Notes: generated from the sequence alone by a model not told the origin. DNA of 64,000 bases from Hyphomonadaceae bacterium (GCA_019753175.1 JAIELK010000007.1:30906-94905), one strand, 5' to 3'; shown: positions 43,849-52,048, counted from the first letter of the stretch. A program made the numbers and translations.

Positions 43849-44862
43849 ATGTCATGGCAGTGGGCGGCGTTGGCGTGTGCAACGGCATTGGCGCTAACGC
43901 CTGCCGCCGATGCGCGCTGCCAGGGTTCGCCCCTGACCCTCGTCGAGACTGAGACCATTGCGTCTGACGGCGCCGAGGGCGCTACCCAGTCCGATCGCAT
44001 GGGCCGCATTGTCGCGCCCATATTGGTGAACGGACAAGGCCCGTTCCGTTTCATTATTGACACCGGCGCCAACCGATCCGCCGTGTCGCGGCCGCTAGCT
44101 CAGCGCCTCGGTCTGGCGCCAATTGGCGTTGGGGCCGTGCACACCGTGCATGAAGTGACGAATGCGCCGCTGGTGGCGGTCGACTCCCTGGCGTACGGCG
44201 GCATCGTTTTCTCCGGTGGGCAGATGCCTGTGCTCGAGTCGCCGGTGCTCGCGGGGGAAGACGGGCTTCTGGGCGTCGACGGCATGCGCGATCGCCGCCT
44301 CATGCTGGACTTCGCCAATCGCTGCATCGAGATCGCGGAGTCAGACAATGCGCGCCGGCTCCGTGGTGGTTGGACGTCGGTGCGCGGCGAATTGCGATTT
44401 GGACATCTGGTGATGATCGAAGGCTCGGTGCGCCGCCGGCGCATCAACGTTTTGATCGATACCGGATCGAGTGCATCCTTGGCGAACACGGCGCTGCGCA
44501 CCGAACTCGCGGGCTTGACCGTGGAGGCGACCCAGACACGGCTGCAAGCGGTGCGCGCATTGACGGCGGGCGCGCCGATTCTGCTCGACACAGCGATCAT
44601 TCTGCCGCGCATAACCATCGGCGGTATCGAGGCGCGCGCCATCGTCGCGTTCATTGGCGACTTTCACATTTTCGAGCTTTGGGGGCTCGCAGACGAGCCG
44701 ACTTTGCTGATCGGCATGGATGTGCTGTCCCGCGCCGATGCGATCGCTATCGACTACGGACGCGGCAGCGTTCACTTCCGCGTCGAACAGCAGGTGTTCA
44801 CGGGCTCGCGCATCCCTGGGGGTGCAACGCCAAACACAACGGTTGCGCGCGACGACGACTAA
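43849..44862 (+). CDS. Retropepsin-like aspartic protease, two-lobed, exported
   Basis: This 337-residue protein has a signal peptide (cleavage near residue 20-24) and two aspartic protease half-sites on one chain: FIIDTGANRS (Asp71) and VLIDTGSSAS (Asp204). Each is followed at the proper distance by a hydrophobic-Gly flap partner (LLGVDGM, LIGMDVL). Bacterial retropepsin-like proteins usually have one DTG and dimerise, so this one probably folds as an intramolecular pseudo-dimer. It may cleave periplasmic proteins. It is monocistronic, with ychF convergent downstream. Confidence 0.85.
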   Translation: MSWQWAALACATALALTPAADARCQGSPLTLVETETIASDGAEGATQSDRMGRIVAPILVNGQGPFRFIIDTGANRSAVSRPLAQRLGLAPIGVGAVHTVHEVTNAPLVAVDSLAYGGIVFSGGQMPVLESPVLAGEDGLLGVDGMRDRRLMLDFANRCIEIAESDNARRLRGGWTSVRGELRFGHLVMIEGSVRRRRINVLIDTGSSASLANTALRTELAGLTVEATQTRLQAVRALTAGAPILLDTAIILPRITIGGIEARAIVAFIGDFHIFELWGLADEPTLLIGMDVLSRADAIAIDYGRGSVHFRVEQQVFTGSRIPGGATPNTTVARDDD

Positions 44863-44997
44863 GCTGCCGGGCGCGGGCGTATCTCAGCGGCCGGTAACGA
44901 CAGCGCCGCTGAAAGGCGGTTCAAGTTGCTCGACAAGCACGGTGCGGGGGGCGCGAAAGCGACCGCCCAAGAAAGCGAAAGTGGCGGTTCCATCCTG

Positions 44998-46095
44998 TCA
45001 CGAACTGAACCTGAAGTGCATCACGTCGCCTTCGCGGACGACATATTCCTTACCTTCAAGGCGCATCTTGCCGGCTTCCTTGGCGCCGACTTCGCCGTTG
45101 AACTTGACGAAGTCGTCGTAGGCGATGGTTTCTGCGCGGATGAAGCCCTTCTCGAAATCGCCGTGAATAACGCCCGCGGCTTGCGGCGCGGTCCAGCCTT
45201 TGTGGATGGTCCAGGCGCGCGCTTCCTTGGGGCCGACGGTGAAATAGGTTGAGAGGCCCAAGAGGTCGTAGCCGGCATGGATAAGGCGGGTGAGGCCGCT
45301 TTCGGTGAGGCCCGCGGCGGCGAGGAATTCTGCTTGCTCTTCGTCGTTCAGCGCGGCGAACTCCGCTTCCATCTGCGCGCAGATGACGACGCAGGCGGCG
45401 TCTTCCTGCCTGGCGCGCGCTTCGACGCGGCGCGATTGCTCATTGCCGTTGGCGGCGTGCGCTTCATCGACATTGCAGACGTAGAGCACCGGCAACGCCG
45501 TCAACAGCTGCAACATCTCGAACGCTTTCTGCTCCTCCGGCGCGCGCTTGACGTGGCGCGCCGGTCTGCCTTCCTCCAGCAGCGCCTTGGCGCGCAGCAC
45601 CAGGTCGAGAGTGAGCTTGGCTTCCTTGTCGCCGCCCTTGGCCTTTTTTTCGAGATTGAGCACGCGCTTCTCCAGGCTTTCGAGATCGGCCAGCATCAAT
45701 TCGGTTTCCACCGTTTCCAGATCGGCGATCGGATCGATGCGGCCTTCGACATGGGTGATGTCGTCATTCTCGAAACAGCGCAGCACGTAAACGACGGCGT
45801 CGCATTCGCGGATATTGGCCAGAAATTGATTGCCCAGGCCTTCGCCCTTGGAGGCGCCGCGCACCAGCCCCGCGATATCGACGAAATTCATCCGCGTCGG
45901 GATGATTTCCTTCGAGCCCGCGATCTTCGCCAGCACCTCAAGCCGCGGCTCCGGCATCGCCACTTCGCCCACGTTCGGCTCGATCGTGCAAAACGGATAA
46001 TTGGCCGCCTGCGCCGCGGCCGTGCGCGTCAGCGCGTTGAAGAGCGTGGACTTGCCGACATTGGGCAAGCCAACGATGCCGCATTTAAAACCCAT
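44998..46095 (-). CDS. ychF: Ribosome-binding ATPase YchF
   Basis: This 365-residue OBG-family P-loop protein prefers ATP over GTP, binds ribosomes and is linked to oxidative-stress control. G1 is GLPNVGKST, G3 is in VDIAGLVRGAS, and an inserted coiled-coil and the C-terminal TGS domain (WTIHKGWTAPQAAGVIHGDF) complete the architecture. Length is standard. It is monocistronic. Confidence 0.97.
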   Translation of the reverse strand: MGFKCGIVGLPNVGKSTLFNALTRTAAAQAANYPFCTIEPNVGEVAMPEPRLEVLAKIAGSKEIIPTRMNFVDIAGLVRGASKGEGLGNQFLANIRECDAVVYVLRCFENDDITHVEGRIDPIADLETVETELMLADLESLEKRVLNLEKKAKGGDKEAKLTLDLVLRAKALLEEGRPARHVKRAPEEQKAFEMLQLLTALPVLYVCNVDEAHAANGNEQSRRVEARARQEDAACVVICAQMEAEFAALNDEEQAEFLAAAGLTESGLTRLIHAGYDLLGLSTYFTVGPKEARAWTIHKGWTAPQAAGVIHGDFEKGFIRAETIAYDDFVKFNGEVGAKEAGKMRLEGKEYVVREGDVMHFRFSS

Positions 46096-46162
46096 GGAAT
46101 CCTCTAAAAGCTCTCCCTCGCTCTGGGGAGACGGGGCGCCTCTTAGCGCGTCGCATTCAGTT

Positions 46163-46204
46163 CTGCTATGCGGCTAAACGCTGGGGACCGATGTCGCGGG
46201 CGTT
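46163..46204. repeat. 42-bp direct repeat, left copy
   Basis: It matches 47216-47257 at about 37 of 42 positions in the same orientation (shared core TGCGGCTAAACGCT and TGTCGCGGGCGTT). The pair brackets a small membrane-protein gene and the first VapBC module. Confidence 0.65.
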
Positions 46205-46222
46205 TTCTCACCGATGAGATGG

Positions 46223-46429
46223 TCAGCGGCGAATTACTGCTGACTCTGTCGCCATGAAGGGCACAGCCAAGGACAGCAGCAACGCGATTCCCGAGGCGGA
46301 CATGATGACGAACGCTGAGAGCAAAAGTCCTCGCCAAATGCTTCGGCTGAAAGCCTCGCGCAGGTCATGGCGAGCGAGGAAGGCGGCTATGGCGACAACG
46401 CCGCCAAAGATCGCAAGGAGGATTGCCAT
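46223..46429 (-). CDS. Small membrane protein
   Basis: This 68-residue frame has two hydrophobic helices (residues 1-18 and 33-58) with a short charged loop between them (ARHDLREAFSRS). That layout is unlikely in a chance frame. I recognise no family. It has only a weak ribosome-binding site. It lies between the left 42-bp repeat and the first VapBC toxin gene, on the same strand as the toxin. Confidence 0.4.
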   Translation of the reverse strand: MAILLAIFGGVVAIAAFLARHDLREAFSRSIWRGLLLSAFVIMSASGIALLLSLAVPFMATESAVIRR

Positions 46430-46477
46430 GGTCGCTCATCATATCGGTTCTGTCTCGAAGGATGCAGTTTAGATCGC

Positions 46478-46939
46478 TTACCCGCCTTTCGCGCCTAGCA
46501 CCGCTTCCGGCGCGGTTGCGAACGGGTTGACGATGGTCAATGATTCGATCTTCTGCCCGCCATTCATGTCCTCGCTCAAGAAAATGGCGCAGCCAGCCGT
46601 CAAGGCGGAAGCGAGCAGCAGAGCGTCCCAGAAACTCACGCGATGGCGATCTTGGAGTTCCCACGCCAGGGCCAGGTGGTCGCTCCGCAAGCCGTCTGGA
46701 ACCACGTCATCGAGCGCCGCGATTTGCGCTCGTAATGCAGCTACGGCAGACCGCGAGCGATCCTGCCGCAGCACGTTTACGTAATACTCACGCAGGCTTT
46801 GCGCGCTGAGTACGGCCGCGTTTCGATCGAGAAGCGCGCTGAGCCATGCCGTCGCCGCCTTCAGCTTCGAAGGGGATGTCTTGTCCTTCGCGTACAGCAG
46901 CACGTTGGTGTCGATGAAGCACTTCGGCGTAGGTTTCAT
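46478..46939 (-). CDS. PIN-domain toxin (VapC-like), module 1
   Basis: This 153-residue PIN-domain RNase would cleave RNA when not held by its antitoxin. The acidic metal residues are in CFIDTNVLLYA, the Glu of LREYYVNVL, FWDALLLASA and LSEDMN. The ATG at 46939 is preferred over 46960. The gene starts inside the antitoxin gene: the two reading frames overlap by 152 nt. The C-terminus NPFATAPEAVLG is nearly the same as in module 2, so the modules are paralogs. Confidence 0.88.
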   Translation of the reverse strand: MKPTPKCFIDTNVLLYAKDKTSPSKLKAATAWLSALLDRNAAVLSAQSLREYYVNVLRQDRSRSAVAALRAQIAALDDVVPDGLRSDHLALAWELQDRHRVSFWDALLLASALTAGCAIFLSEDMNGGQKIESLTIVNPFATAPEAVLGAKGG

Positions 46940-47159
46940 CCCGCGTGGGCCCCTTTCCATGATAGCCGATGTCCCGCACAGGGAGCTCCAAGAAGCGCTT
47001 CAAGCCTTCTTGCTGGCGGGTCAAGCTGGCGCGCTCGCTGCCGCGGCGCTCGGCCAGCACCTCGCCCACCCAGCGCGACAGGCTCTTCCCGGCCCTGGCG
47101 GCCTCGATCCGAGCCCAGCGGGCCGTGTCCTCGTCCATGGTGATGGTGACATTGATCAT
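46788..47159 (-). CDS. Ribbon-helix-helix antitoxin (VapB/CopG-like), module 1
   Basis: This 123-residue protein begins MINVTITMDEDTARWARIEA followed by RAGKSLSRWVGEVL, a typical ribbon-helix-helix DNA-binding start that would autorepress the operon. The middle (LPVRDIGYHGKGPTRDETYAE) is the toxin-binding segment. Beyond it the frame stays open for about 50 codons inside the toxin gene, giving a basic tail. The tail may be real or a by-product of missing stops. Confidence 0.8.
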   Translation of the reverse strand: MINVTITMDEDTARWARIEAARAGKSLSRWVGEVLAERRGSERASLTRQQEGLKRFLELPVRDIGYHGKGPTRDETYAEVLHRHQRAAVREGQDIPFEAEGGDGMAQRASRSKRGRTQRAKPA

Positions 47160-47215
47160 GCCACGGAAATAGTGAATCACGACGTTCGTGTCAAGTCGCG
47201 CCTCGCCCGCCTTGA

Positions 47216-47257
47216 CTGCTGTGCGGCTAAACGCTCGGGCGCGCTGTCGCGGGCGTT
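47216..47257. repeat. 42-bp direct repeat, right copy
   Basis: This is the partner of 46163-46204, in the same orientation, 57 nt upstream of the module 1 antitoxin start. It contains short AACGC/GCGTT inverted arms. Direct repeats on both sides of a toxin-antitoxin gene pair suggest insertion or excision as a unit. Confidence 0.65.
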
Positions 47258-47405
47258 ACGTCTGACAGTGGGGAGTGGCCGGCACCGCGGGATGGTGCTT
47301 TTCGCCCGGAGCGGAAGTCAGCGACGGCGGGCAACTTCTGAAGGATCGTGAGGGTTCACTACGGTCTGAGGTGGCCAACCCACAGTCCAGTAATCAGGAA
47401 TCTCA

Positions 47406-47573
47406 TCACACACCCACTGAAACTGGGTATGTGTCTTCCGTTGTCGGCTGCCAATATCCGCCGTCGTGGAAACCGCATAGGGCTTTTTCCCGACCGCCCA
47501 CCCAAGTGCATCCGCCACATACAACTGTCATTGATGATGCAAGGGCCGCTAGGGCCAGTTGATGCGTTCGCAT
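47406..47573 (-). CDS. Possible small lipoprotein, perhaps frameshifted
   Basis: This 55-residue frame begins MRTHQLALAALASSMTVVCG, which resembles a lipoprotein signal with Cys at residue 19 or 22. The mature part is only ~33 residues (FHDGGYWQPTTED). Protein-like sequence continues in the -1 phase to 47318, so the original gene may have been longer and lost its phase. No family is recognised. Confidence 0.3.
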   Translation of the reverse strand: MRTHQLALAALASSMTVVCGGCTWVGGREKALCGFHDGGYWQPTTEDTYPVSVGV

Positions 47574-47636
47574 GTGGTTTTGCCTCAGGCGCGATGTCCG
47601 CTCCAGCCAAAATCTGACCCTGGGGCCCGCTTCACC

Positions 47637-48083
47637 TCACCCTAAAACCGCCTCCGGCGCGACGCTAAAAGGGTCAATAATCCTGACCCCCTCGATCACC
47701 GGGGAGGATTGCGCGTCTTCCGACAACAGATGCGTGCATCCGCCGCCAACCGCCGAAGAGATTAGCACGGCGTCCCACCAGGCGACGCGCCAGCGAGCTT
47801 GAATGTCAAACGCGCGCCGCACCTCCGCATTGGATAACGGCGCTGTGCAATAACGAAGCAAGCCCTCGATCGCCTCGCGCAAGACGTTAGCTGGCGCTGG
47901 GATGTTTTTTTGCGCGACGCTTACGACCTCGTTGCACACTTGCGGGTTGACCGCCATCGAACGTGTTCGGGTCAGAGCGCTCAGCCACGCCGCGCACTTT
48001 TTCTGCTTCTCCGGCGCTCGGCCATCGAGGCTGTAGATCACCACGTTGGTGTCCACCAGGACACGGGCGGTCATAGATTTCAT
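47637..48083 (-). CDS. PIN-domain toxin (VapC-like), module 2
   Basis: This 148-residue PIN-domain RNase has metal residues in VLVDTNVVIYSL, the Glu of VCNEVVSVA, AWWDAVLISSA and LSEDAQ. The C-terminus DPFSVAPEAVLG matches module 1. An in-frame ATG at 48074 is an equally possible start. The gene begins 197 nt before the end of the antitoxin frame. It would be neutralised by the module 2 antitoxin. Confidence 0.88.
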   Translation of the reverse strand: MKSMTARVLVDTNVVIYSLDGRAPEKQKKCAAWLSALTRTRSMAVNPQVCNEVVSVAQKNIPAPANVLREAIEGLLRYCTAPLSNAEVRRAFDIQARWRVAWWDAVLISSAVGGGCTHLLSEDAQSSPVIEGVRIIDPFSVAPEAVLG

Positions 48084-48297
48084 CGCGCTCGAATTTCCAG
48101 GGCTCGCCGGTTGCGGGGACGTATTTCGCCAAGGCCAAGAACTTGTCCAACGCGGCGCTGCTTTCCTGGCGCAGGCGCTCCTCCTCGGCGGCGATCAGTT
48201 CGGCGAGATAGCGCGACAGGCTTTTGCCGGCCTGGTCGGCTTCCCGCCGGACGCGGGCCAGCATCGCGTCATCGAGGGTGATGGTCACATTGGCCAT
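47887..48297 (-). CDS. Ribbon-helix-helix antitoxin (VapB/CopG-like), module 2
   Basis: This 136-residue frame begins MANVTITLDDAMLARVRREA, then ADQAGKSLSRYLAELIAAEE, a ribbon-helix-helix domain related to that of module 1. The toxin-binding segment is around GEPWKFERDEIYD. The remaining ~65 codons lie inside the toxin gene and encode a basic, low-similarity tail. I choose the ATG at 48297, where homology to the family starts; the frame is open further upstream without sense. Confidence 0.78.
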   Translation of the reverse strand: MANVTITLDDAMLARVRREADQAGKSLSRYLAELIAAEEERLRQESSAALDKFLALAKYVPATGEPWKFERDEIYDRPCPGGHQRGDLQPRWPSAGEAEKVRGVAERSDPNTFDGGQPASVQRGRKRRAKKHPSAS

Positions 48298-48441
48298 AAT
48301 CGACACTGGGTCAAACTCTGCGGATGGGGGCCAAACGCGCAAATGTTGCGTAACCGAAGCAAAACATTGCCCTGCTTGGCGATCGCCGCGAATACATGTA
48401 CCCGCAACACCAGTCCCTATCCACATGACGAGAGGAACGTC

Positions 48442-48780
48442 ATGGCTTGGTCACGTTGGACGCGCCGCGCTGATTGGGATCTCGATCCCAACGGCAACCT
48501 GCTTCAATTCGAGCCCGCCTTGGCGCGGCGCCGCCGGCTGGCCCAGGAGGCCAAGGACGGCCGCAAGGCCGAGGCCGTCGACCGGACCGGCTCGGTGAAG
48601 CACCTCGAGCGCGCCGCCAAGCGGCTGAAGAGCATGAAGGTCGAGGACCGCATCTTGTACGTGCCCTACTGGGACATGGACAAAGCCGAGCAGGCGATGC
48701 GCAAGGCCGGGGTCACCGGCGCTGTCAGCAACCTCTGCGGGTCTCAACGCAAACGGGTCAGAGCTGGTAGAGGCCGCTGA
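48442..48780 (+). CDS. Hypothetical protein upstream of parA
   Basis: This 112-residue charged protein has an ATG at 48442 preceded by AGAGGA. The N-terminus (WSRWTRRADWDLDPNGNLLQ) is Trp-rich. A Lys/Arg/Glu-rich helix follows, and DRILYVPYWDMDKAEQAMRK looks like a folded strand-helix unit. I recognise no family. It lies 80 nt upstream of the orphan parA on the same strand and could belong with it. Confidence 0.55.
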   Translation: MAWSRWTRRADWDLDPNGNLLQFEPALARRRRLAQEAKDGRKAEAVDRTGSVKHLERAAKRLKSMKVEDRILYVPYWDMDKAEQAMRKAGVTGAVSNLCGSQRKRVRAGRGR

Positions 48781-48860
48781 AAGACGCGGCCTGCTGAGCC
48801 CTGTGGATAAGCGCCGCGACCTCCGCTAAAGTGTGATCACTGCTGGAGGCTGGGGCGCTT

Positions 48861-49754
48861 ATGGCGGCGAAGATCATTTCTGTGGCGAATATGAAGGGCG
48901 GCGTGGGTAAGACCACGATCTCGGTCGCCCTCGCGCAGGCGCTGGCTGCGGGTCCGCGGCAAGCCAAAGTGCTGGTGGTCGATCTCGACGCCCAGGCCAA
49001 TGCGTCGTTCTGGCTCTGCGGGCAGGCCGCTCTGACGACGCAGATCGAGCAGAGCAAAGCCATCGACGGCTTCCTCGAAGACGCGATCGTGTTCGAGAAA
49101 CCGGTAGCGCTTGGCGACCTGGTTCGCCCGGCAAAAGCCCATGGCGACAGATTGTTCGTGCTGCCGTCGAGCCCAAATCTGCGCCTCGTCGAGCGCGAGC
49201 TGATCGTCTATCTCTCGCGCCGGCATCGCAATTTGCTTGAAGTCGAGCGGGTGGTCAGCACGCTGCTCGACGAGCAATTGGCGCCGCTGCGCGCCAGCTT
49301 CGACGTCATCATCTTCGACACCGCGCCCGGCATTTCCGCGCTCACCGAAGCGGCGCTCAGGCTGTCGCACCTGGTGCTGGTGCCCACCGTTCCGGACTAC
49401 GTGTCCAACCTCGGCCTGCTCTCGTTCTGCCGCACCGTGAGCTGGAGCAGCAACGATGTCGCCAATGCGTCGAAGCGCACGCCTTGGGTCGTTTCAAACA
49501 AGGTGAAGGCGTCGAAGCATCACGAGCAGATGCTGCAGCAGATGCGCGCGGAGGCGCAGGGCGCCGAGCGTGAGTTCAATATGCTGTCGACGCTGATCCC
49601 AAGCTCGCCGCGCATCGACGAAGTTGCCTCCGGTCTCGACATGGACGGCGAGCTTGCGTTCGATGCGGAAGGCATGGAGGTGTTCGTCAAGCTCGCCGCC
49701 GAGGTGCTGGACCTGGCGGAGCGCGTGCCCGCACCCCAGACGCGAGCGGCATGA
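48861..49754 (+). CDS. ParA family ATPase
   Basis: This 297-residue ParA/MinD-type ATPase has a deviant Walker A motif KGGVGKTT (residues 12-19), VVDLDAQANASFWL, and Walker B-like VIIFDTAPGISALTEAAL. Such proteins form nucleotide-dependent dimers on DNA or membranes and position plasmids, chromosomes or protein complexes. No parB, parS cluster, chemotaxis or carboxysome gene is nearby, so the cargo is unknown. The only neighbour in the same direction is the charged small protein upstream. Confidence 0.9.
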   Translation: MAAKIISVANMKGGVGKTTISVALAQALAAGPRQAKVLVVDLDAQANASFWLCGQAALTTQIEQSKAIDGFLEDAIVFEKPVALGDLVRPAKAHGDRLFVLPSSPNLRLVERELIVYLSRRHRNLLEVERVVSTLLDEQLAPLRASFDVIIFDTAPGISALTEAALRLSHLVLVPTVPDYVSNLGLLSFCRTVSWSSNDVANASKRTPWVVSNKVKASKHHEQMLQQMRAEAQGAEREFNMLSTLIPSSPRIDEVASGLDMDGELAFDAEGMEVFVKLAAEVLDLAERVPAPQTRAA

Positions 49755-49809
49755 GGACAAGGGCAGGGACGCTCCCGTCAGGTTGAGCCCTCGAAAGCGC
49801 CTCGGGACG

Positions 49810-50505
49810 TTATCTCAGCTGGAAGGCGACGCTCACGTTGACGCGGGTGGTCAGCTCGCCCGGGGCTATTGGCGTAACAGGCGCGTTCCCGACGCGGCGA
49901 CCAGTCACAACGATCTCTTCGGAAAAGGACGGCGCCGCCGCGCCCGCCTCGGTCACGGAGATGATGTGTTCGACACGCATACCGAGCGCTCGCGCATAAA
50001 CGTCGGCGCGCTCACGCGCGCTCGACACCGCGTCCATGCGGGCGTGTTGGAGTTGGGCCTCTGGATCTTGCAGGCCCAACCAAACGCCGTTCAACGTCAC
50101 GGCGCCTGCCGTGACCGCACGGTCGATGACCGGTCCGACGTCGTCGATGTCGCGCACGAGAACCCGAACGGAGTTCGCCGCTCGATAGCGAACGATCCGA
50201 TCACCATCCCTGTCCGGGTACAGTGAAACGTGCGAAGTCTGAATGTCGCCCTCTGGCAAGCCCGCACGTCGTAGCGCTCGCATCAGCGCCGTCATGGCCT
50301 CTGCGTTCGCCGCCATCGCCGCTTGCGCGGTGCTCGCTTCCGATCGGACGCCGAGATTGATTGTGGCCATGTCAGGCAAGGCTACGGCTTCGCCGGCGAC
50401 GTTCAAATTGAGCACAGTTGCTCGTGACTGCTCCTGCGCAAAGGCGGGGACAGCCATGAACGCCAGAGCAACGATGGCGTGAGCCGGTAGTCGCATGTCT
50501 TTCAT
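49810..50505 (-). CDS. SIMPL domain protein (DUF541), paralog 2
   Basis: This 231-residue periplasmic protein has a signal ending PAFAQ. The SIMPL domain shares co-linear segments with paralog 1: VALPDMATINLGV, PEGDIQTSHVSLYP, VDRAVTAGAVTLNGV-like, YARALGMRVEHIISVTEAG and PGELTTRVNVSVAFQL. The ATG at 50505 is chosen; 50496 is an alternative. It converges on parA and is downstream of pth with a 127-nt gap. Confidence 0.9.
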   Translation of the reverse strand: MKDMRLPAHAIVALAFMAVPAFAQEQSRATVLNLNVAGEAVALPDMATINLGVRSEASTAQAAMAANAEAMTALMRALRRAGLPEGDIQTSHVSLYPDRDGDRIVRYRAANSVRVLVRDIDDVGPVIDRAVTAGAVTLNGVWLGLQDPEAQLQHARMDAVSSARERADVYARALGMRVEHIISVTEAGAAAPSFSEEIVVTGRRVGNAPVTPIAPGELTTRVNVSVAFQLR

Positions 50506-50632
50506 GGCCTCCGACGCAACGCTCGCACGACAGCGATGAACGATAAGGAAAGCGGGAGGGTTAGCGCCGGGTGAACCGTCTTGGACTAAGCGAGGGCGAG
50601 GAACCTCCTGCACGTTGACGCTCCCGTGGACG

Positions 50633-51244
50633 TCAACCCTCATCCCCCGCCTTCCTCCGCACCGCCGCCTTGTCGGCCGGCGCGAGCCGCATCACTTCGG
50701 CCTGGTATTTGTCGTCTTCGCCGCGCACGAGCACTGGGGCGGCTTTTACGACGGCGTCGAGCAGTTTGCTCACCCAATCGGCGTCGCTCTTGGCGAAGTC
50801 GCTCAGTACATAGCCGTGCACGAGCTCCGCCGCGCCAGGATGCCCTACGCCCATGCGTGCGCGGCGAAAGCCTTCCCCGACAGGGGAGGCGATGATGGAA
50901 CGGATGCCGTTATGGCCGGCGGCGCCGCCGCCGGTCTTCATGCGGAAGCGACCGGGCGCCAAATCAATCTCGTCATAGAACGCAACGACCTGCATCGGCG
51001 AGAGTTTATGGAAACCCGCCGCCTCACCGACGCTGCGCCCGCTCTCGTTCATGAACGTCTGCGGCTTCAAGAGCAGGCAGCGTACGCCGTCGATCTGACC
51101 TTCCGCGAGTTCGCCATGGAATTTCTTCTTCCAGGGCGAAAAGCCATAGCCGCGCGCGAGCGCATCCACGGCCATGAAGCCGATATTGTGCCGGTTGCCC
51201 TGGTATTTCGGGCCAGGATTGCCGAGGCCGACAAGGAGAAGCAT
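50633..51244 (-). CDS. pth: Peptidyl-tRNA hydrolase
   Basis: This 203-residue enzyme frees tRNA from peptidyl-tRNA drop-off products. The family signatures are LLLVGLGNPGPKYQGNRHNI with the catalytic His in RHNIGF, KPQTFMNESG, FYDEIDLAPG and GGGAAGHNGIRSI. A short basic extension follows the catalytic core. It is 47 nt downstream of rplY, the common rplY-pth pair. Confidence 0.96.
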   Translation of the reverse strand: MLLLVGLGNPGPKYQGNRHNIGFMAVDALARGYGFSPWKKKFHGELAEGQIDGVRCLLLKPQTFMNESGRSVGEAAGFHKLSPMQVVAFYDEIDLAPGRFRMKTGGGAAGHNGIRSIIASPVGEGFRRARMGVGHPGAAELVHGYVLSDFAKSDADWVSKLLDAVVKAAPVLVRGEDDKYQAEVMRLAPADKAAVRRKAGDEG

Positions 51245-51291
51245 GGGCGCTTTCTACTCTTTCCGTGAGCGGAAAGCGAAAGCGTCCCGCG

Positions 51292-51942
51292 TTACTTCTT
51301 GTCCTTTTCCGCCGCAGGCGCAGCCGCCGCTGCAGCCTCCGCCGGCGCGGCTTCCGTCGTCGCAGCGACTTCGACCTCGGCCTTGCGGCCGGTGATGGTG
51401 GCGATGGTGAAGTCGCGGTCGCGGATCACCGGACGCGCGCCCGACGGCAGGCTCACGTGCGAAATGTGCACCGAGTCGCCGATGTCCTTGCCGGCCAGAT
51501 CGACCACGATCTCTTCCGGGATCGCGTTCGCCTTCACCTTGAGGCGCACGGTGTGGCGCACAACATTGAGCGCGCCGCCGCGCTTCAGGCCGGGCGATTG
51601 CTCATGGTTCTTGAAGCGCACGACGACGTCGACTCCGATCTCGGAGTTTTCCTCCACACGGTAGAGGTCGACATGGATGGGCTGGTCGGTCACCGGATGG
51701 AACTGGATCGCGCGCGGGATCACCGGCTGCTTCTCGCCTTGGTGATTGAGTTCCACCATGTGCGAGATGAACTTGCCTGACCGCAGCGCGGTCTCGACGT
51801 CCTTGGCCTTGATTTCGATCGATACCGCGCCGCGCGGCCCGCCATAGAGCACGCCCGGGATGAGGCCGGCGTTGCGGGTGGCGCGGGCCCCGCCCGTACC
51901 GGTTTTTTCCCGCTTTTCAACGTTCAGAACAATGCCGGCCAT
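51292..51942 (-). CDS. rplY: 50S ribosomal protein L25 (Ctc form)
   Basis: This 216-residue L25/general-stress (Ctc) protein binds 5S rRNA. The N-terminal L25 domain begins with the TGTGGARATRNAGLIPGVLY-type segment, and the C-terminal TL5 beta domain follows (VHISHVSLPSG). It ends with an Ala/Glu/Lys-rich tail. I start at 51942 (MAGIVLNVEKR) rather than at 51957. It is the first gene of the rplY-pth pair. Confidence 0.95.
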   Translation of the reverse strand: MAGIVLNVEKREKTGTGGARATRNAGLIPGVLYGGPRGAVSIEIKAKDVETALRSGKFISHMVELNHQGEKQPVIPRAIQFHPVTDQPIHVDLYRVEENSEIGVDVVVRFKNHEQSPGLKRGGALNVVRHTVRLKVKANAIPEEIVVDLAGKDIGDSVHISHVSLPSGARPVIRDRDFTIATITGRKAEVEVAATTEAAPAEAAAAAAPAAEKDKK

Positions 51943-52038
51943 GGCGCGCGCTTTCACTTCTCAGAAAGGGGTCGGAAAAATGGAAGCGGGGCTTCTAGCC
52001 GAAGGCGGGGGACAGGGCAAGCCGGTTCCGGGGACGCG

Positions 52039-52048
52039 GTTAACCTTT
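52039..52048. promoter_or_regulatory. GTTAACCTTT motif, second copy
   Basis: The ten bases GTTAACCTTT recur here exactly as at 3198-3207. This copy is 33 nt upstream of the GTG start at 52081. AT-rich ten-mers are rare in this GC-rich window, so a shared regulator or promoter element is plausible, although two copies are weak evidence. Confidence 0.3.

Larger units (their letters stand above)
47160..47636. other. Gene-poor spacer between the two VapBC modules
   Basis: The region holds the right 42-bp repeat (47216-47257) and a possible 55-residue minus-strand lipoprotein-like frame (47406-47573). A second minus-strand frame (47318-47524, TTG start) carries protein-like sequence (TQFQWVCDEIPDYWTVGW) in a different phase. 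This suggests that a single small gene has been frameshifted here. Nothing else is supported. Confidence 0.4.
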
